DNA of 64,000 nucleotides from Nipponacmea schrenckii (GCA_030562195.1 JAUJPP010000003.1:47498602-47562601); one strand, 5' to 3'. Counted from the first letter of the stretch, positions 54,401 to 58,088 are shown. Numbers and translations: made by a program. Notes: a model not told the origin generated them from the letters alone.

Positions 54401-54911
54401 TCACAGGTGAAAACCGTCGAGTTACTACTCGTTTATAATAATTCTTATTATATAAGAAATTCAAATCTGTAACAGGCATATTAAGACATATATGAAGTAT
54501 ATGAGAATTACAAACCGAATTTTGTCCTTAAAAACGCTCTTTGTCCAGGCCATCTAACTGCAGTCAGAACAATGCGACATTTCATGACCCAAGACGCTGT
54601 GAAAACAAGTTTTATGGTTTTTGCCTTCGAGCAAATGGTAAAAGCGTAAACCTGTGGCTTCTGCATTGGAGTGGGTTCGGATATGTAGATTGTGATAAAT
54701 TACTTTTACTTGATATATTTCAAAAATACAATTCAAACACTTTATAATCCTGCATATAAAGGAGACATCGATATTTACGGAACGAAGATTGTCAGAAAAC
54801 ACACAGAAACATAAATTAGAATCAAGTATGAGAAATATAACTTACCGGTTGTCGTTTCCGAATTAAATAGTTCTTCTTAAAAAGAAGTTTGAGCTGTTGA
54901 AGTGCTCCCAT
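53..54911 (-). CDS. ABCA13-like: Giant ABCA-family transporter (ABCA12/13-like), 80 coding exons; 3' end outside window
   Basis: Full-size ABCA transporters move lipids across or out of membranes using two membrane domains and two ATPase domains; this protein would sit in a cell membrane with its huge loop outside. I read 80 exons on the minus strand, all with GT donors and AG acceptors and with continuous phase, giving 4,572 codons and no stop. Family hallmarks: an ABCA-type N-terminus (begins [13 protein letters not shown]), the APS-G-type [10 protein letters not shown] motif, [18 protein letters not shown], a PYPCYV motif before TM2, and NBD1 with LSGGMQRRL and [10 protein letters not shown]. 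Human ABCA13 is about 5,000 residues; with TMD2 and NBD2 still to come this one would exceed that. The excess is tandem extracellular modules. The N-terminus looks especially like ABCA12, so the orthology (12 versus 13 versus their common ancestor) is unresolved. Exon coordinates are in the entries below. Confidence 0.93.
738..2434 (-). CDS. Exons 74-78: nucleotide-binding domain 1 with altered Walker A
   Basis: Exons: 74, 2266-2434; 75, 1997-2116; 76, 1723-1797 (75 bp); 77, 1198-1394; 78, 738-907. Residues about 4251-4494. Motifs in order: [13 protein letters not shown] with an aromatic A-loop Tyr; Walker A GHNGAAKT (4297-4304, genomic about 2,272-2,297); Q-loop GICPQHN (Gln 4340); signature LSGGMQRRL (4390-4398); Walker B AIVLDEP with the catalytic Glu; D-loop SGVDP; H-loop STHHLDEA (His 4446). 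Everything is canonical except Ala 4302, where GxxGxGK[ST] needs Gly. The codon is GCA at 2280-2282. ATP binding at site 1 could be weakened; this is inference, as the change might also be a sequence error. Confidence 0.94.
2435..2960. repeat. Tandem array derived from the exon 74 splice acceptor
   Basis: Directly upstream of exon 74 (in gene orientation) lies about 525 bp of AT-rich tandem repeats. Two levels are visible: a unit of about 93 bp repeated at 2,462-2,650, and a unit of about 25-28 bp (core TTCATTGAAAGTTATAAAT) repeated six or more times at 2,670-2,900. The larger unit contains, on the minus strand, a TTTATTAG acceptor followed by the first 15 bases of exon 74; the copy at about 2,595-2,622 is exact in this part. 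So the array was seeded by the intron-exon boundary. Confidence 0.85.
3042..3161 (-). CDS. Exon 73: linker from TMD1 to NBD1
   Basis: Phase 1-1, 120 bp, residues about 4211-4250. [18 protein letters not shown] matches the family linker (QYGIPRPWYF---SYW) that follows the last helix of TMD1. Three cysteines occur close together (FCPSYWCC), which could be lipid-modified or metal-binding but have no assigned role. The sequence ends [10 protein letters not shown] before the NBD. The next intron (2435-3041) is filled by a tandem array derived from the exon 74 acceptor. Confidence 0.92.
   Translation of the reverse strand, partial: VNMEYLNHGILYFVLPIGVVSSKRRTQVMYLMVLSQCNN
3396..4834 (-). CDS. Exons 69-72: membrane domain 1 (TM2-TM6 region)
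   Basis: Exons: 69, 4717-4834 (2-0); 70, 4238-4428 (0-2); 71, 3784-3922 (2-0); 72, 3396-3600 (0-1). Residues about 3993-4210. Exon 69: hydrophobic [19 protein letters not shown] then YDRENGQEE. Exon 70 opens [17 protein letters not shown], matching the ETMRIMGL coupling segment of ABCA proteins, and encodes two membrane helices. Exon 71 encodes [19 protein letters not shown], another helix. Exon 72 has the [13 protein letters not shown] motif (FGFG---A-FEE in relatives), then ends in a helix and GWYVRNVKS. The exon 69 acceptor is the TTTTTAG at 4835-4841; upstream open frame is intronic. Confidence 0.93.
5126..6219 (-). CDS. Exons 66-68: conserved ABCA membrane-proximal extracellular region, part 2
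   Basis: Exons: 66, 5961-6219 (0-1); 67, 5601-5736 (1-2); 68, 5126-5311 (2-2). Residues about 3800-3992. Exon 66 includes [20 protein letters not shown] and ends NNFLAG. Exon 67 continues as IVFSNLD then [13 protein letters not shown], the ABCA hallmark VKYKIRMD. Exon 68 carries [18 protein letters not shown] and LQDMIENAI, then [14 protein letters not shown], which in ABCA1 immediately precedes TM2. These motifs fix the subfamily beyond doubt. Confidence 0.95.
6453..7434 (-). CDS. Exons 63-65: conserved ABCA membrane-proximal extracellular region, part 1
   Basis: Exons: 63, 7297-7434 (1-1); 64, 6907-7046 (1-0); 65, 6453-6569 (0-0). Residues about 3668-3799. Exon 63 has NILCGKGTG, the equivalent of the IVCGHPEGG stretch of ABCA1. 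Exon 64 is the clearest family match in the extracellular domain: [13 protein letters not shown] followed by [17 protein letters not shown] and TRQIV. The two cysteines (exons 63 and 64) correspond to a disulfide known in ABCA structures. Exon 64 ends in a GTTAGC donor. Confidence 0.92.
7779..8350 (-). CDS. Exons 61-62: last cassette start, joining the array to the ABCA core
   Basis: Exon 61, 8153-8350 (0-0), has the cassette cysteines (SFGCEKLF and GVLCQLNKT). Exon 62, 7779-7971, starts like a second exon ([20 protein letters not shown]) but ends in phase 1 rather than 2, so the repeat pattern breaks here. Residues about 3538-3667. In ABCA1 the same kind of two-cysteine segment occurs once, just before the conserved membrane-proximal part; exon 61 is therefore the best candidate for the ancestral copy. 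The donor of exon 62 is weak (GTCAGA). Confidence 0.87.
8537..10240 (-). CDS. Exons 57-60: extracellular module 15
   Basis: Exons: 57, 10043-10240 (0-0); 58, 9288-9493 (0-2); 59, 8953-9086 (2-1); 60, 8537-8655 (1-0). Residues about 3319-3537. Exon 57 has the pair ILCDPTKL and EILCLNGST and uses a GTACTG donor. Exon 58 is [20 protein letters not shown] with a glycine run (LLGGGLDL). Exon 59 reads [17 protein letters not shown]. Exon 60 ([19 protein letters not shown]) resembles both exon 5 and the ABCA1 segment with the pattern DFLVDNETFSGFLY, linking the repeat to the ancestral ABCA extracellular domain. Confidence 0.88.
10635..11605 (-). CDS. Exons 54-56: extracellular module 14, without a first exon
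   Basis: Exons: 54, 11433-11605 (0-2); 55, 11139-11272 (2-1); 56, 10635-10759 (1-0). Residues about 3175-3318. Phases join directly to exon 53, and the 297-bp intron 11606-11902 is too short and has no open sequence for a missing 0-0 exon, so the two-cysteine unit is absent. Exon 54 has its own two cysteines (DVNCNDIV and LGHCFSNIG), possibly a substitute pair. Exon 55 is [16 protein letters not shown]; exon 56 [19 protein letters not shown] with a sequon. Confidence 0.86.
11903..13334 (-). CDS. Exons 50-53: extracellular module 13
   Basis: Exons: 50, 13134-13334 (0-0); 51, 12543-12754 (0-2); 52, 12248-12381 (2-1); 53, 11903-11994 (1-0, only 92 bp). Residues about 2962-3174. Exon 50: cysteines at IACNMTAF and ESLCEAATN. 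Exon 51 has the lysine-rich [16 protein letters not shown]. Exon 52 adds one cysteine (NQMCKKL) and exon 53 another (DIVCDLA), which could pair with each other. The acceptor of exon 50 seeds a 33-bp tandem array lying directly upstream (13,337-13,660). Confidence 0.86.
13337..13660. repeat. 33-bp tandem array derived from the exon 50 splice acceptor
   Basis: The plus-strand core GGTTTATAAACTGT, which is the start of exon 50 plus its acceptor (minus strand ACAG then TTTATAAACC), recurs at 13,325 (the exon), 13,358, 13,391, 13,424, 13,457 and 13,490, exactly 33 bp apart, then less regularly to about 13,655. About ten copies in all, several keeping the ACAG acceptor. Some copies are changed to GGTTAATAAACTTT, giving a 66-bp alternation. 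Confidence 0.88.
13756..15918 (-). CDS. Exons 46-49: extracellular module 12
   Basis: Exons: 46, 15715-15918 (0-0); 47, 14509-14747 (0-2); 48, 14181-14317 (2-1); 49, 13756-13883 (1-0). Residues about 2726-2961. Exon 46 has the cysteine pair (ELLCNKTN and EVMCKYPAG). Exon 47 adds two cysteines of its own ([13 protein letters not shown]), unlike most second exons, and is serine-rich near its end. Exon 48 reads [14 protein letters not shown]. Exon 49 is [18 protein letters not shown]. The exon 46-47 intron carries a small inverted-repeat element (about 14,947-15,489). Confidence 0.87.
14947..15489. mobile_element. Short inverted-repeat element (MITE-like)
   Basis: The ends share an inverted repeat of 12-15 bp: CCCTTTTACACTATA at the left and, at the right, TAAGTGTAAAAGGGG. 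Inside, the motif CCTTTTACATTATA and the GC-rich GTGAGCC-GGC-type block recur, and arms such as CCAGGCCTGG are palindromic. The base composition is richer in GC than the surrounding intron. I cannot fix the target duplication, and I see no transposase. It lies in the intron between exons 46 and 47. Confidence 0.65.
16028..16491 (+). mobile_element. Pearl-like element A (short copy)
   Basis: Left end AAAGATAGCTTGCCAGGCAA with ACACCCACTGGCAGCATT; tandem cores of about 120-160 bp with the recurring phrases AAGTCAAGGGCAATAACTC and CAAGTTTCATCAAAATCC; a short GACGGACG-type tract; right end with ACGACGATAATATATGTCC. This is the left flank - cores - ACGG microsatellite - right flank plan described for molluscan pearl elements. 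It sits in the intron between exons 46 and 45, ending about 30 bp from exon 45. Confidence 0.75.
16523..19106 (-). CDS. Exons 42-45: extracellular module 11
   Basis: Exons: 42, 18918-19106 (0-0); 43, 18593-18786 (0-2); 44, 18214-18350 (2-1); 45, 16523-16641 (1-0). Residues about 2513-2725. Cysteines of exon 42: NEQCSSGN and TIFCSIETL; sequons NMTL and NDTT flank them. Exon 43 starts [14 protein letters not shown] with the tryptophan typical of second exons. Exon 45 is [20 protein letters not shown], close to the fourth-exon pattern. The intron between exons 44 and 45 carries a dispersed repeat from 16,794 and a hairpin at 18,053; the intron before exon 42 holds a 1-kb inverted-repeat element. 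Confidence 0.87.
16794..18120. repeat. Dispersed repeat, copy 1, with terminal hairpin
   Basis: The first 200 bases (16,794-16,994) are nearly identical to 44,114-44,314; shared phrases include ATTGCTTACAATTATGAACG and CACACCTTCCGTAACGGTTA. The rest of this AT-rich stretch has the same style (AAACCGGAAGTCA occurs in both) but aligns loosely. Near the right end, 18,053-18,077 is a perfect 11-bp stem with a 3-base loop (GCAGTGCGTTC / GAACGCACTGC). No coding potential recognised. The family is unknown to me. Confidence 0.6.
19200..20207. mobile_element. Inverted-repeat DNA element, probably PIF/Harbinger-type, 1,008 bp
   Basis: The two ends are inverted copies of about 37 bp: left AGGGCCGGTCAGACAGGCTT, right end the reverse complement with one difference near the tip, both running on through CCGCGAGTTGATCACG. 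The element is flanked by TAA on both sides (19,197-19,199 and 20,208-20,210), a 3-bp duplication as used by PIF/Harbinger elements. The interior is unusually GC- and CpG-rich for this region and made of short related words (CACGCG, ACAAGTG, CGCGGA). A short open stretch from 19,823 ([17 protein letters not shown]) may be the remains of a transposase start. No complete transposase. It lies in the intron between exons 41 and 42. Confidence 0.82.
20444..22415 (-). CDS. Exons 38-41: extracellular module 10, with multiplied exon-41 acceptors
   Basis: Exons: 38, 22224-22415 (0-0); 39, 21574-21809 (0-2); 40, 21018-21139 (2-1); 41, 20444-20571 (1-0, shortest form). Residues about 2287-2512. Exon 38 has the cysteine pair (DKLCGPEF and DRICQANIT). 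Exon 41 begins [18 protein letters not shown]; its acceptor and first 20 or so codons are repeated upstream in 66-bp steps, so the exon could also start at 20637, 20703, 20769 or 20835 without changing frame, adding 22 residues and one NNT/NNS sequon each time. Which form is used cannot be decided from sequence alone. Confidence 0.87.
20507..20990. repeat. 66-bp tandem array containing exon 41 start and its acceptor, seven copies
   Basis: The boundary of exon 41 (minus strand TTCTATTTAG then ATGGAGAAATC) recurs with its AG at plus positions 20572, 20638, 20704, 20770, 20836, 20904 and 20970: 66-bp steps, one of 68. Each unit carries the next 22 codons ([22 protein letters not shown] and variants) in the same frame. 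Copies 1-5 keep acceptor and open frame; copy 6 keeps the acceptor but has a 2-bp insertion that leads to a stop; copy 7 has lost the AG and carries an early stop. Copies 1-5 form one continuous open frame. Confidence 0.93.
23416..24703 (-). CDS. Exons 34-37: extracellular module 9
   Basis: Exons: 34, 24503-24703 (0-0); 35, 24042-24274 (0-2); 36, 23762-23877 (2-1); 37, 23416-23537 (1-0). Residues about 2063-2286. Cysteine pair in exon 34 at ELFCSEEKF and DGMCNVNF. Exon 35 contains [16 protein letters not shown] and the conserved [11 protein letters not shown]. Exon 37 is [17 protein letters not shown] with a NQT sequon. Exon lengths are near the cassette average in every position, making this a good reference module for aligning the others. 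Confidence 0.88.
24955..27023 (-). CDS. Exons 31-33: extracellular modules 7 and 8, with a fused 853-bp exon
   Basis: Exons: 31, 26817-27023 (0-0); 32, 25978-26171 (0-2); 33, 24955-25807 (2-0, 853 bp, 284 codons). Residues about 1645-2062. Exon 31 has the cysteine pair (LVCDPRTD and EFCQIDID). Exon 33 is by far the largest exon. Its sequence contains, in order, material like a third and fourth cassette exon, then a full first-exon unit with the two cysteines (KIYCGYTS and AVCKHDNND), then units like second, third and fourth exons. It is thus equal to about six ordinary exons, and its outer phases (2 to 0) are those expected for that sum. This suggests loss of about five introns. Confidence 0.9.
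27226..29124 (-). CDS. Exons 27-30: extracellular module 6
   Basis: Exons: 27, 28957-29124 (0-0, 56 codons); 28, 28411-28598 (0-2); 29, 27759-27898 (2-1); 30, 27226-27344 (1-0). Residues about 1440-1644. Exon 27 retains both cysteines (YDICENPT and DLICSVNF) although it is the shortest first exon of the series. Exon 28 has [17 protein letters not shown]. Exon 29 reads [15 protein letters not shown], and exon 30 [17 protein letters not shown]. Exon 30 uses a poor donor (GTATCC), but phase and the following exon support it. Confidence 0.86.
29306..35767 (-). CDS. Exons 23-26: extracellular module 5, lacking the cysteine pair
   Basis: Exons: 23, 35567-35767 (0-0); 24, 31617-31849 (0-2); 25, 31168-31295 (2-1); 26, 29306-29424 (1-0). 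Residues about 1213-1439. Exon 23 has the right length and phase for a cassette first exon, but where its sisters have two cysteines it reads ILTDVDEF and KSLSSLN: both cysteines are gone together, which fits loss of a disulfide. Exon 24 has sequons NVTL, NATE and NNTD. The donor of exon 23 (GTAATT) is weak. The introns hold two of the longest repeats in the window: a 50-bp minisatellite and pearl-like elements C (before exon 24) and B (after exon 25). Confidence 0.86.
29584..31139 (+). mobile_element. Pearl-like element B (long, about ten cores)
   Basis: Begins AAGATAGCTTGCCAGGCAAG with ATACGCCCACTGGCAGC, then a long series of cores of about 110-180 bp, each with AGTCAAGGGCAATAACTCAA, a CGAACTTGAC-type phrase and ACCAAGTTTCATTAA. 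At 31,051-31,093 is a GGAC/GACG tract, and the end is ACAGGGGCGATGGCAATATA through CATGTGGGCGTATGAAAA. The terminal ATACGCCCAC and GTGGGCGTAT are inverted copies. The right end is only 28 bp from exon 25. Confidence 0.8.
31881..34015 (+). mobile_element. Pearl-like element C with a different core family
   Basis: Same left end as element B (AAGATAGCTTGCCAGGCAAG, ATACGCCCACTGGCAGC) and same kind of right end (GGACGGACGGACGG, then GACGACAATATACGCC and GCGTATAAAAA), but the roughly 12 internal cores of about 160 bp are another sequence: AATAGGGTTCATCCTTG, GAGTGTTTACAAGCTAAAAT, GAACGCGTTTTCAAGAACAA. Only the CAAGTTTCATCAAAATCC phrase and GGGCAATAACTC are shared with the other family. Starts 31 bp upstream of the exon 24 acceptor. 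Confidence 0.8.
34112..35480. repeat. 50-bp minisatellite, about 27 copies
   Basis: Unit: CTGTAATACCTATTTCATGT, then GGTCTATATTGTACCCACAC, then ATCAAATTAG. Two positions vary in a structured way: GGTCTATA versus GGTATATA, and CACACATCAAATTAG versus CACTCATCATATCAG. One copy lacks a T (about 34,745) and one has an internal deletion (about 35,055). Copies are otherwise nearly identical, so the array is young or homogenised. It lies just downstream of exon 23 in gene orientation. Edges are diverged copies. Confidence 0.95.
36040..38306 (-). CDS. Exons 19-22: extracellular module 4
   Basis: Exons: 19, 38115-38306 (0-0); 20, 37600-37814 (0-2); 21, 37269-37438 (2-1); 22, 36040-36176 (1-0). Residues about 975-1212. 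Cysteines in exon 19 are at DPDCQTVF and NYLCQFNW, keeping the paired pattern. Exon 20 has sequons NWTE and NTTA and a glutamine-rich stretch ([12 protein letters not shown]). Exon 21 encodes a helix ([18 protein letters not shown]). The intron between exons 21 and 22 (36177-37268) carries a terminal-inverted-repeat element at 36,433-36,965. Confidence 0.87.
36433..36965. mobile_element. Inverted-repeat element flanked by TTAA (MITE-like), 533 bp
   Basis: Left end GGGCCTTGCCTGGTCTA and right end TAGACCAGGCAACGCCC are inverted copies with one mismatch over 17 bp. TTAA lies on both sides (36,429-36,432 and 36,966-36,969); read with a 3-bp TAA duplication the termini become AGGGC, as in the element at 19.2 kb. 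No transposase remains. The interior has ACGTCA- and CACGTG-type words but no recognised gene. In the intron between exons 21 and 22. Confidence 0.75.
38651..39968 (-). CDS. Exons 15-18: extracellular module 3
   Basis: Exons: 15, 39780-39968 (0-0); 16, 39359-39597 (0-2); 17, 38913-39067 (2-1); 18, 38651-38778 (1-0). Residues about 738-974. Exon 15 carries the cassette cysteines (FKTVCSDNW and TVVCDTDWD) plus a negatively charged stretch. Exon 16 includes the sequon NMSF and a run of [10 protein letters not shown], predicted helical. Exon 17 begins [11 protein letters not shown], and exon 18 is [20 protein letters not shown]. All four phases match the consensus cassette 0-0, 0-2, 2-1, 1-0. Confidence 0.87.
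40513..46625 (-). CDS. Exons 11-14: extracellular module 2
   Basis: Exons: 11, 46446-46625 (0-0, 60 codons); 12, 45769-46019 (0-2); 13, 41051-41181 (2-1); 14, 40513-40619 (1-0). Residues about 515-737. Exon 11 has the paired cysteines (LSVCTGVV and PILCNVDAA). Exon 12 is helical with DDLFSQ-type segments and the conserved tryptophan of this exon class (KQTWGDLF). Exons 13 and 14 are methionine-rich and are the shortest of their class. The 4.6-kb intron between exons 12 and 13 is the longest in the gene and is filled with repeats (a dispersed repeat, a purine-rich tandem duplication and a pearl-like tail). Confidence 0.86.
41490..42067 (+). mobile_element. Pearl-like element D (left end missing)
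   Basis: Three or so diverged cores with AAGTCAAGGGCAATAACT and TCACACCAAATTTGATT-type phrases, then GGACGGACGGACCGACAGAC at about 42,001-42,020 and the right end GGGGTGACGACAATATACGA to GGGGGTATAAAAA. I do not find the AAGATAGCTTGCC left end, so it is truncated or decayed. A stray right-end fragment (CCATTTCATGTGGGCGTATA) lies at about 42,315-42,337. Confidence 0.65.
42420..43290. repeat. Tandem duplication of about 520 bp with purine-rich arrays
   Basis: A block of AAAGTCAGAAGAGAG-type purine repeats (42,421-42,545) is followed by a unique-looking segment (42,545-42,770) with ATACTCTTCATAATAAGATG and TTCTTTCAATCCATTTCGCA. Both occur again: purine block 42,765-43,070, segment 43,070-43,290. 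The second segment has small insertions and deletions. The purine strand is the plus strand, so the gene's transcript would be pyrimidine-rich here. The open stretches on the plus strand (lysine, glutamate, serine rich) are a by-product of the repeat. Confidence 0.8.
44114..44900. repeat. Dispersed repeat, copy 2
   Basis: 44,114-44,314 matches 16,794-16,994 with few differences and in the same orientation. After it, at about 44,370-44,455, comes a diverged second version of the same phrase (AGACAATATATTGAATATTA ... CTTCCGTAGCCGTTAAAATG), so the family itself has a tandem unit of about 200 bp. The remainder includes ATTTCATTGAAATCGGTCTA and AAACCGGAAGTCAGA, phrases common in repeats of this genome. 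No coding capacity recognised. Confidence 0.65.
47007..48900 (-). CDS. Exons 6-10: extracellular module 1, with an extra inserted exon
   Basis: Exons: 6, 48703-48900 (0-0); 7, 48257-48474 (0-2); 8, 47712-48008 (2-2, 297 bp); 9, 47405-47538 (2-1); 10, 47007-47140 (1-0). Residues about 188-514. Exon 6 holds the two-cysteine signature of the cassette's first exon (IICTPDKL ... HDLCNIDTD). Exon 8 is a symmetric phase 2-2 exon of 99 codons with no counterpart in the other modules; it is methionine-rich, helical and carries one cysteine, so this module is about 100 residues longer. N-glycosylation sequons are visible in exons 8, 9 and 10 (NGTS, NITL, NVTH). Confidence 0.87.
49060..49235. repeat. 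Degenerate short repeat, TTGTCAGACAGGTGT
   Basis: The word TTGTCAGACAGGTGTATCTG and variants occur about six times in 175 bp, at irregular 30-40-bp spacing, in the intron between exons 6 and 5. GTCAGACAG contains a small palindrome-like core (GTC-GAC). It is old and diverged compared with the other arrays here. Confidence 0.65.
49338..49908 (-). CDS. Exons 4-5: second half of a first (incomplete) extracellular module
   Basis: Exon 4 is 49766-49908 (143 bp, phase 2-1) and exon 5 is 49338-49468 (131 bp, phase 1-0), residues about 96-187. Size, phase and sequence type match the third and fourth exons of the repeated cassette downstream. Exon 5 (core [20 protein letters not shown]) is recognisably like exon 60 ([19 protein letters not shown]) at the far end of the array. 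The acceptor of exon 4 is the TTTAG at 49909-49913; the next AG, eight bases inside, would give an immediate stop. Helical, without catalytic motifs. Confidence 0.85.
50086..50723 (-). CDS. Exons 2-3: TM1 and start of extracellular domain
   Basis: Exon 2 (50630-50723, phase 0-1) encodes the first membrane helix, a hydrophobic run starting [15 protein letters not shown], followed by RQGVPP. Exon 3 (50086-50212, phase 1-2) continues with a conserved cysteine (KKTCHF), then [16 protein letters not shown], which is the ABCA signature just after TM1 (LPS-G--PFLQ--C). Residues about 23-95. The cysteines here probably pair within the extracellular domain, as is known for the family. Exon 2 is separated from exon 1 by a 4.1-kb intron containing a hAT remnant. 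Confidence 0.92.
51064..52350 (-). pseudogene. hAT-family transposase remnant
   Basis: On the minus strand, at about 51,795-51,865, reads [20 protein letters not shown], the RWNS--AMLERFLE motif of hAT transposases. Further on, at about 51,110-51,215, is [14 protein letters not shown] followed by [20 protein letters not shown], the C-terminal dimerisation region, which ends in a stop at 51,064. Between them the frame is broken several times by shifts and stops, so the gene is dead. Plus-strand open stretches here are antisense by-products. Upstream coding towards 52,350 is only weakly recognisable; I did not find terminal inverted repeats. It lies inside the first coding intron of the ABCA gene. 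Confidence 0.8.
52351..54845. other. Rest of the intron between exons 1 and 2; nothing recognised
   Basis: About 2.5 kb, AT-rich. A plus-strand open stretch of 85 codons at 53,061-53,318 and overlapping ones at about 54,541-54,802 on both strands have no family resemblance I recognise and no splice context; I do not call them genes. The part right of 53,700 could contain intronic regulatory sequence of the ABCA gene, but nothing shows it. Confidence 0.5.
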
Positions 54912-54943
54912 CTACGATCAGTTTATATTCTCACTTCATTAAT
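54846..54943 (-). CDS. Exon 1: 5' UTR end and ABCA N-terminus
   Basis: Coding part 54846-54911 (22 codons, phase 0 donor GTAAG). The protein starts [15 protein letters not shown] and ends in RKRQP, the short cytosolic amphipathic start seen in ABCA proteins (lysine-rich, W/N-Y before TM1). The start is supported by family alignment and by an in-frame TAG directly before the ATG. A good acceptor (TTTTCAG) lies at 54944-54950, so the exon probably begins at 54943 and a non-coding first exon and promoter should lie further right, not identified here. The ATG has G at +4 but no purine at -3. Confidence 0.88.
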
Positions 54944-56306
54944 CTGAAAATAACATACAAAAAACTTGAATAAAGTGCTCATGATTTTTTCTGTTATCGA
55001 GTGTATGTTGAGTATTAGATTTAATAACGCAGTGAAAAGAATGACGAAATAAAAAAAGGTGCGATATCACCAAACTATACATAAGTCAGTACGAATTATC
55101 TTGAACGTTAAAAAATAATCCAGAAAATAATTGAATGCCACCCATCTTTTAGAAGGATTTCAGCAGACATCTTGGCATTGATCAAATGATCCTGTAAATT
55201 TCCAAATCGGGACAATATATTTAAGGTTTTGAGATTGAGATTAGGCCCTACATCTACCATTGGTAAGAATCCAAAAGTGATGAAGAGGATTGGATAAATT
55301 ATAAGTTGGAAGAGATATTTCTTGCTGTTAATTATCTACACTGTTTGTCAATTTGCTGTACAGCTCATTACCACCTGTATGGTAGTCATAGTAACAGTTC
55401 TGTGACAAACTGAAAATAACACGATTGCGAATTCGAAATATATATTGTTATGTTACTATAAACTAAAATTATCCTTATTTGATTGACCTGTGTCTCATTT
55501 TAAACCGAAATTCCGTCATATACTTTACTACAGGTTGAAAATTTAATTATATTCAAAATTGTCCAATCGGATCAATTTTAATTAGGTCACATCAATTTTA
55601 ATTTTAATATTTTATAATCCATATCATAATTTAAACTGGATAACCTTTGAATAGATAAAAACTGCTTGGTATGGCCCTAAAATCTAAAATTATTAGCTAT
55701 AACCCAAATTCATCAAATTGCCATAAGCATCTTAAGTCAAGGGTATCCTCAGAAAACAAATTATGTACAAATTCAAACATTCACAAGATATAATCATACA
55801 CAATTTGTCATCAAATTTGGATAGAAAGTGTAGTTTGTATAAACAATCGTCCGATTATTACTAACATAAAACTTAAACGAGTTTTAATCAATATGATGAA
55901 CTAGATTACCAAGTTTCATCTCATTCAGATGAAAGCAGTGGCTTCACGAGTACACACCGAATTTCACATTTTCACTATGTCAAGGGCAATAACGCAAGAG
56001 TGATCATCCAAATTCAAACATATCTATGGCCCTTGATTTGTTTACAAAATCTGGGTCGTTTTTTACTAAGTGAAGATCATAATAAATGTATCCTGACAAG
56101 TTAACAAACTCTAAATTTATCACGAGGTGTATTTATGTATTGGAACAAATCAGTATTTCGCCACTTCTTGCGTTAAATGAAAAACGCACACTCATCAAAG
56201 AATGATAACGAAGTACAAACCATCACTAAAAATATCTATAATAAATTTTACTTACAATTAATCATGAGTTGGAGTTGGCACGTGAGTTTAATTCAATGAA
56301 AGACAT
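54944..56306. other. Region upstream of the ABCA gene, no gene recognised
   Basis: Expected to contain a non-coding first exon and promoter for the minus-strand gene, because exon 1 begins after an apparent acceptor at 54,944. I cannot point to a TATA box or start site with confidence. The stretch from about 55,700 to 56,060 has decayed pearl-core phrases (AAGTCAAGGGTATC, ACCAAGTTTCATCTC, GTCAAGGGCAATAACGC). Confidence 0.5.
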
Positions 56307-57149
56307 AAAGATAGCTTGCCGAGCAAGTTAATATACGCCCTCTTGCAGCATTGAATTAGAATAATAAATTGGGAAATAACTCAAAAAACATTCATCGAAT
56401 ATTTTTTTCAATAACATTGTTCGCACGAAGTTTCATCAAAATCCTTTGAAACCTTTACCATACCATTTTGATGCAATTTTACCAAGTCTAGGGCAATAAC
56501 TCAAAAAACTGTTCATGGAAAATCGTCAAATTCAAACTTGACCACCATCTTATCTATTCCAATACTCATACCAAGTTTCATCAAAATCTATTAAATATTG
56601 AAGTATCTATTGCATCCACAAAAAAATTGACGCAATTTTGCTAAATCAAGAACAATATCTCAAAAAATCGTCTAATTCAAACTTGACTACCATCTTATCA
56701 ATTCCAATATTTACACCAGGTTTCATCAAAATCCTTTGAAAATTGAAGCTTCTTATTGCAACCACAATAGAATTTTAACGCAATTTTAGTAAGTCAAGGG
56801 CAATCACTTAAAACCGTTCATTTGTTATCAATTTCAATACTCATGTACCAAGTTTCATCAAAATCCATTGAAAATTGTAGCCTCTATTGCACCAACAATA
56901 AAATGTTAACGCAGTTTTACTAAGTCAAAAGCCATTTATCGAAAAATCGTCAAATTCAAACTTGACCGTAGCCCCATCAATTCCAATAGTCATAACCAGT
57001 TTCATTAAAATCCATAGAGAATTGTAGCTTCTATAGTGTCTACAACAAATGTTGACGGACCGACAGACCGACGGGGCGACGGACCAACGGACCGACGGAC
57101 AGGGCAGACGACAATATACGTCCGCGTATTCATGTGTGCGTATAATAAA
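56307..57149 (+). mobile_element. Pearl-like element E
   Basis: Left end AAAGATAGCTTGCCGAGCAA with ATACGCCCTCTTGCAGC; about five cores with TCAAACTTGACCACCATCTT, CCAAGTTTCATCAAAATC and CAAGGGCAATAACTC; a GACC/GACG tract (57,053-57,098); right end CGACAATATACGTCC to GTGCGTATAATAAAA. Upstream of the ABCA gene. Confidence 0.78.
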
Positions 57150-58088
57150 ATATTCTCATAGTTTGCTTCATACTTCATACATGTGTCGTAATATCAAAAC
57201 AAGTACGTGTATATGATAAAGTGGGTTAAGATTGGTTCAATAATATGTTTTACGACGCTTAAAACTTTAATCAATAATAAACATTTTAGCGCATTTCGGG
57301 AGTGGTGGTAGTAGTGGACCAGCATCAAATACGCTACGTTGAAAATCATAACAAGCTACAAATGAAATATGGAAATAAACCTCTTATCAAACATGCCCGA
57401 AAAAAAGATACAGAGCAAACAAAATTTCATACTTTCGTTTAACATTTATCAGTGGATTGTCCAAACTTTCAAATTAGTTTGATAATACAAATCTTAAAGA
57501 ACAACAATTTGTATTAAACTGGTATCAGGGGCTGCTAAGGGAAAATTTCACCCAAAAGTCTAAGAAAATAATACTTACAACTTACAACTAACAAATAATC
57601 AAAGTCAACTAAATACTAATAATACATACATACATGCATGGCAGATATTAACGCAGCTTATTTTATGTTATTAAGGTCATGACGTAGAAGATGTGGAAGT
57701 CCGGTTTACATAGAAAAGGCCATCCTCATTCACTTTTAGATATATGAAATGCCTGTGCAACAAGATCAATGTTAACTGGACTGAATTAGATTTTATATAA
57801 AAATTAAGATTGAAAGAGTAGAGTTATTTCAAGCCTAAGTTAGTTAGTTAGTTAGTTAGTAATGTGATAGAAGAAAATTTTATTTCTAGTCATATTTTTA
57901 ATGTCCTGTAGGCTATGCACCAAATAAAGTAAATTTAAGATTCAGAATTGAATTATGTAAAATATAATGAAAGACAATTTCATTTTTGTATGCATCAACT
58001 TTTAATTAACTAGTTTAGTTATAATTATCTGTATTGTAATTGAAACCTTATATTACTTTTCATTATAACCACACACGATACCAAATTT
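57150..58088. other. Intergenic, no gene; short TTAG microsatellite
   Basis: Nothing recognised apart from a run of TTAG repeats at 57,838-57,860. AT-rich, no plausible exon. Confidence 0.5.

Noticed and set aside
54541..54802. Overlapping open frames on both strands near exon 1
   Set aside because: No recognisable family, no splice context, and they overlap each other; most likely chance.
53..54911. The ABCA gene as a pseudogene because of the altered Walker A
   Set aside because: All 80 exons keep frame and splice sites; a single residue change is not enough to call it dead.
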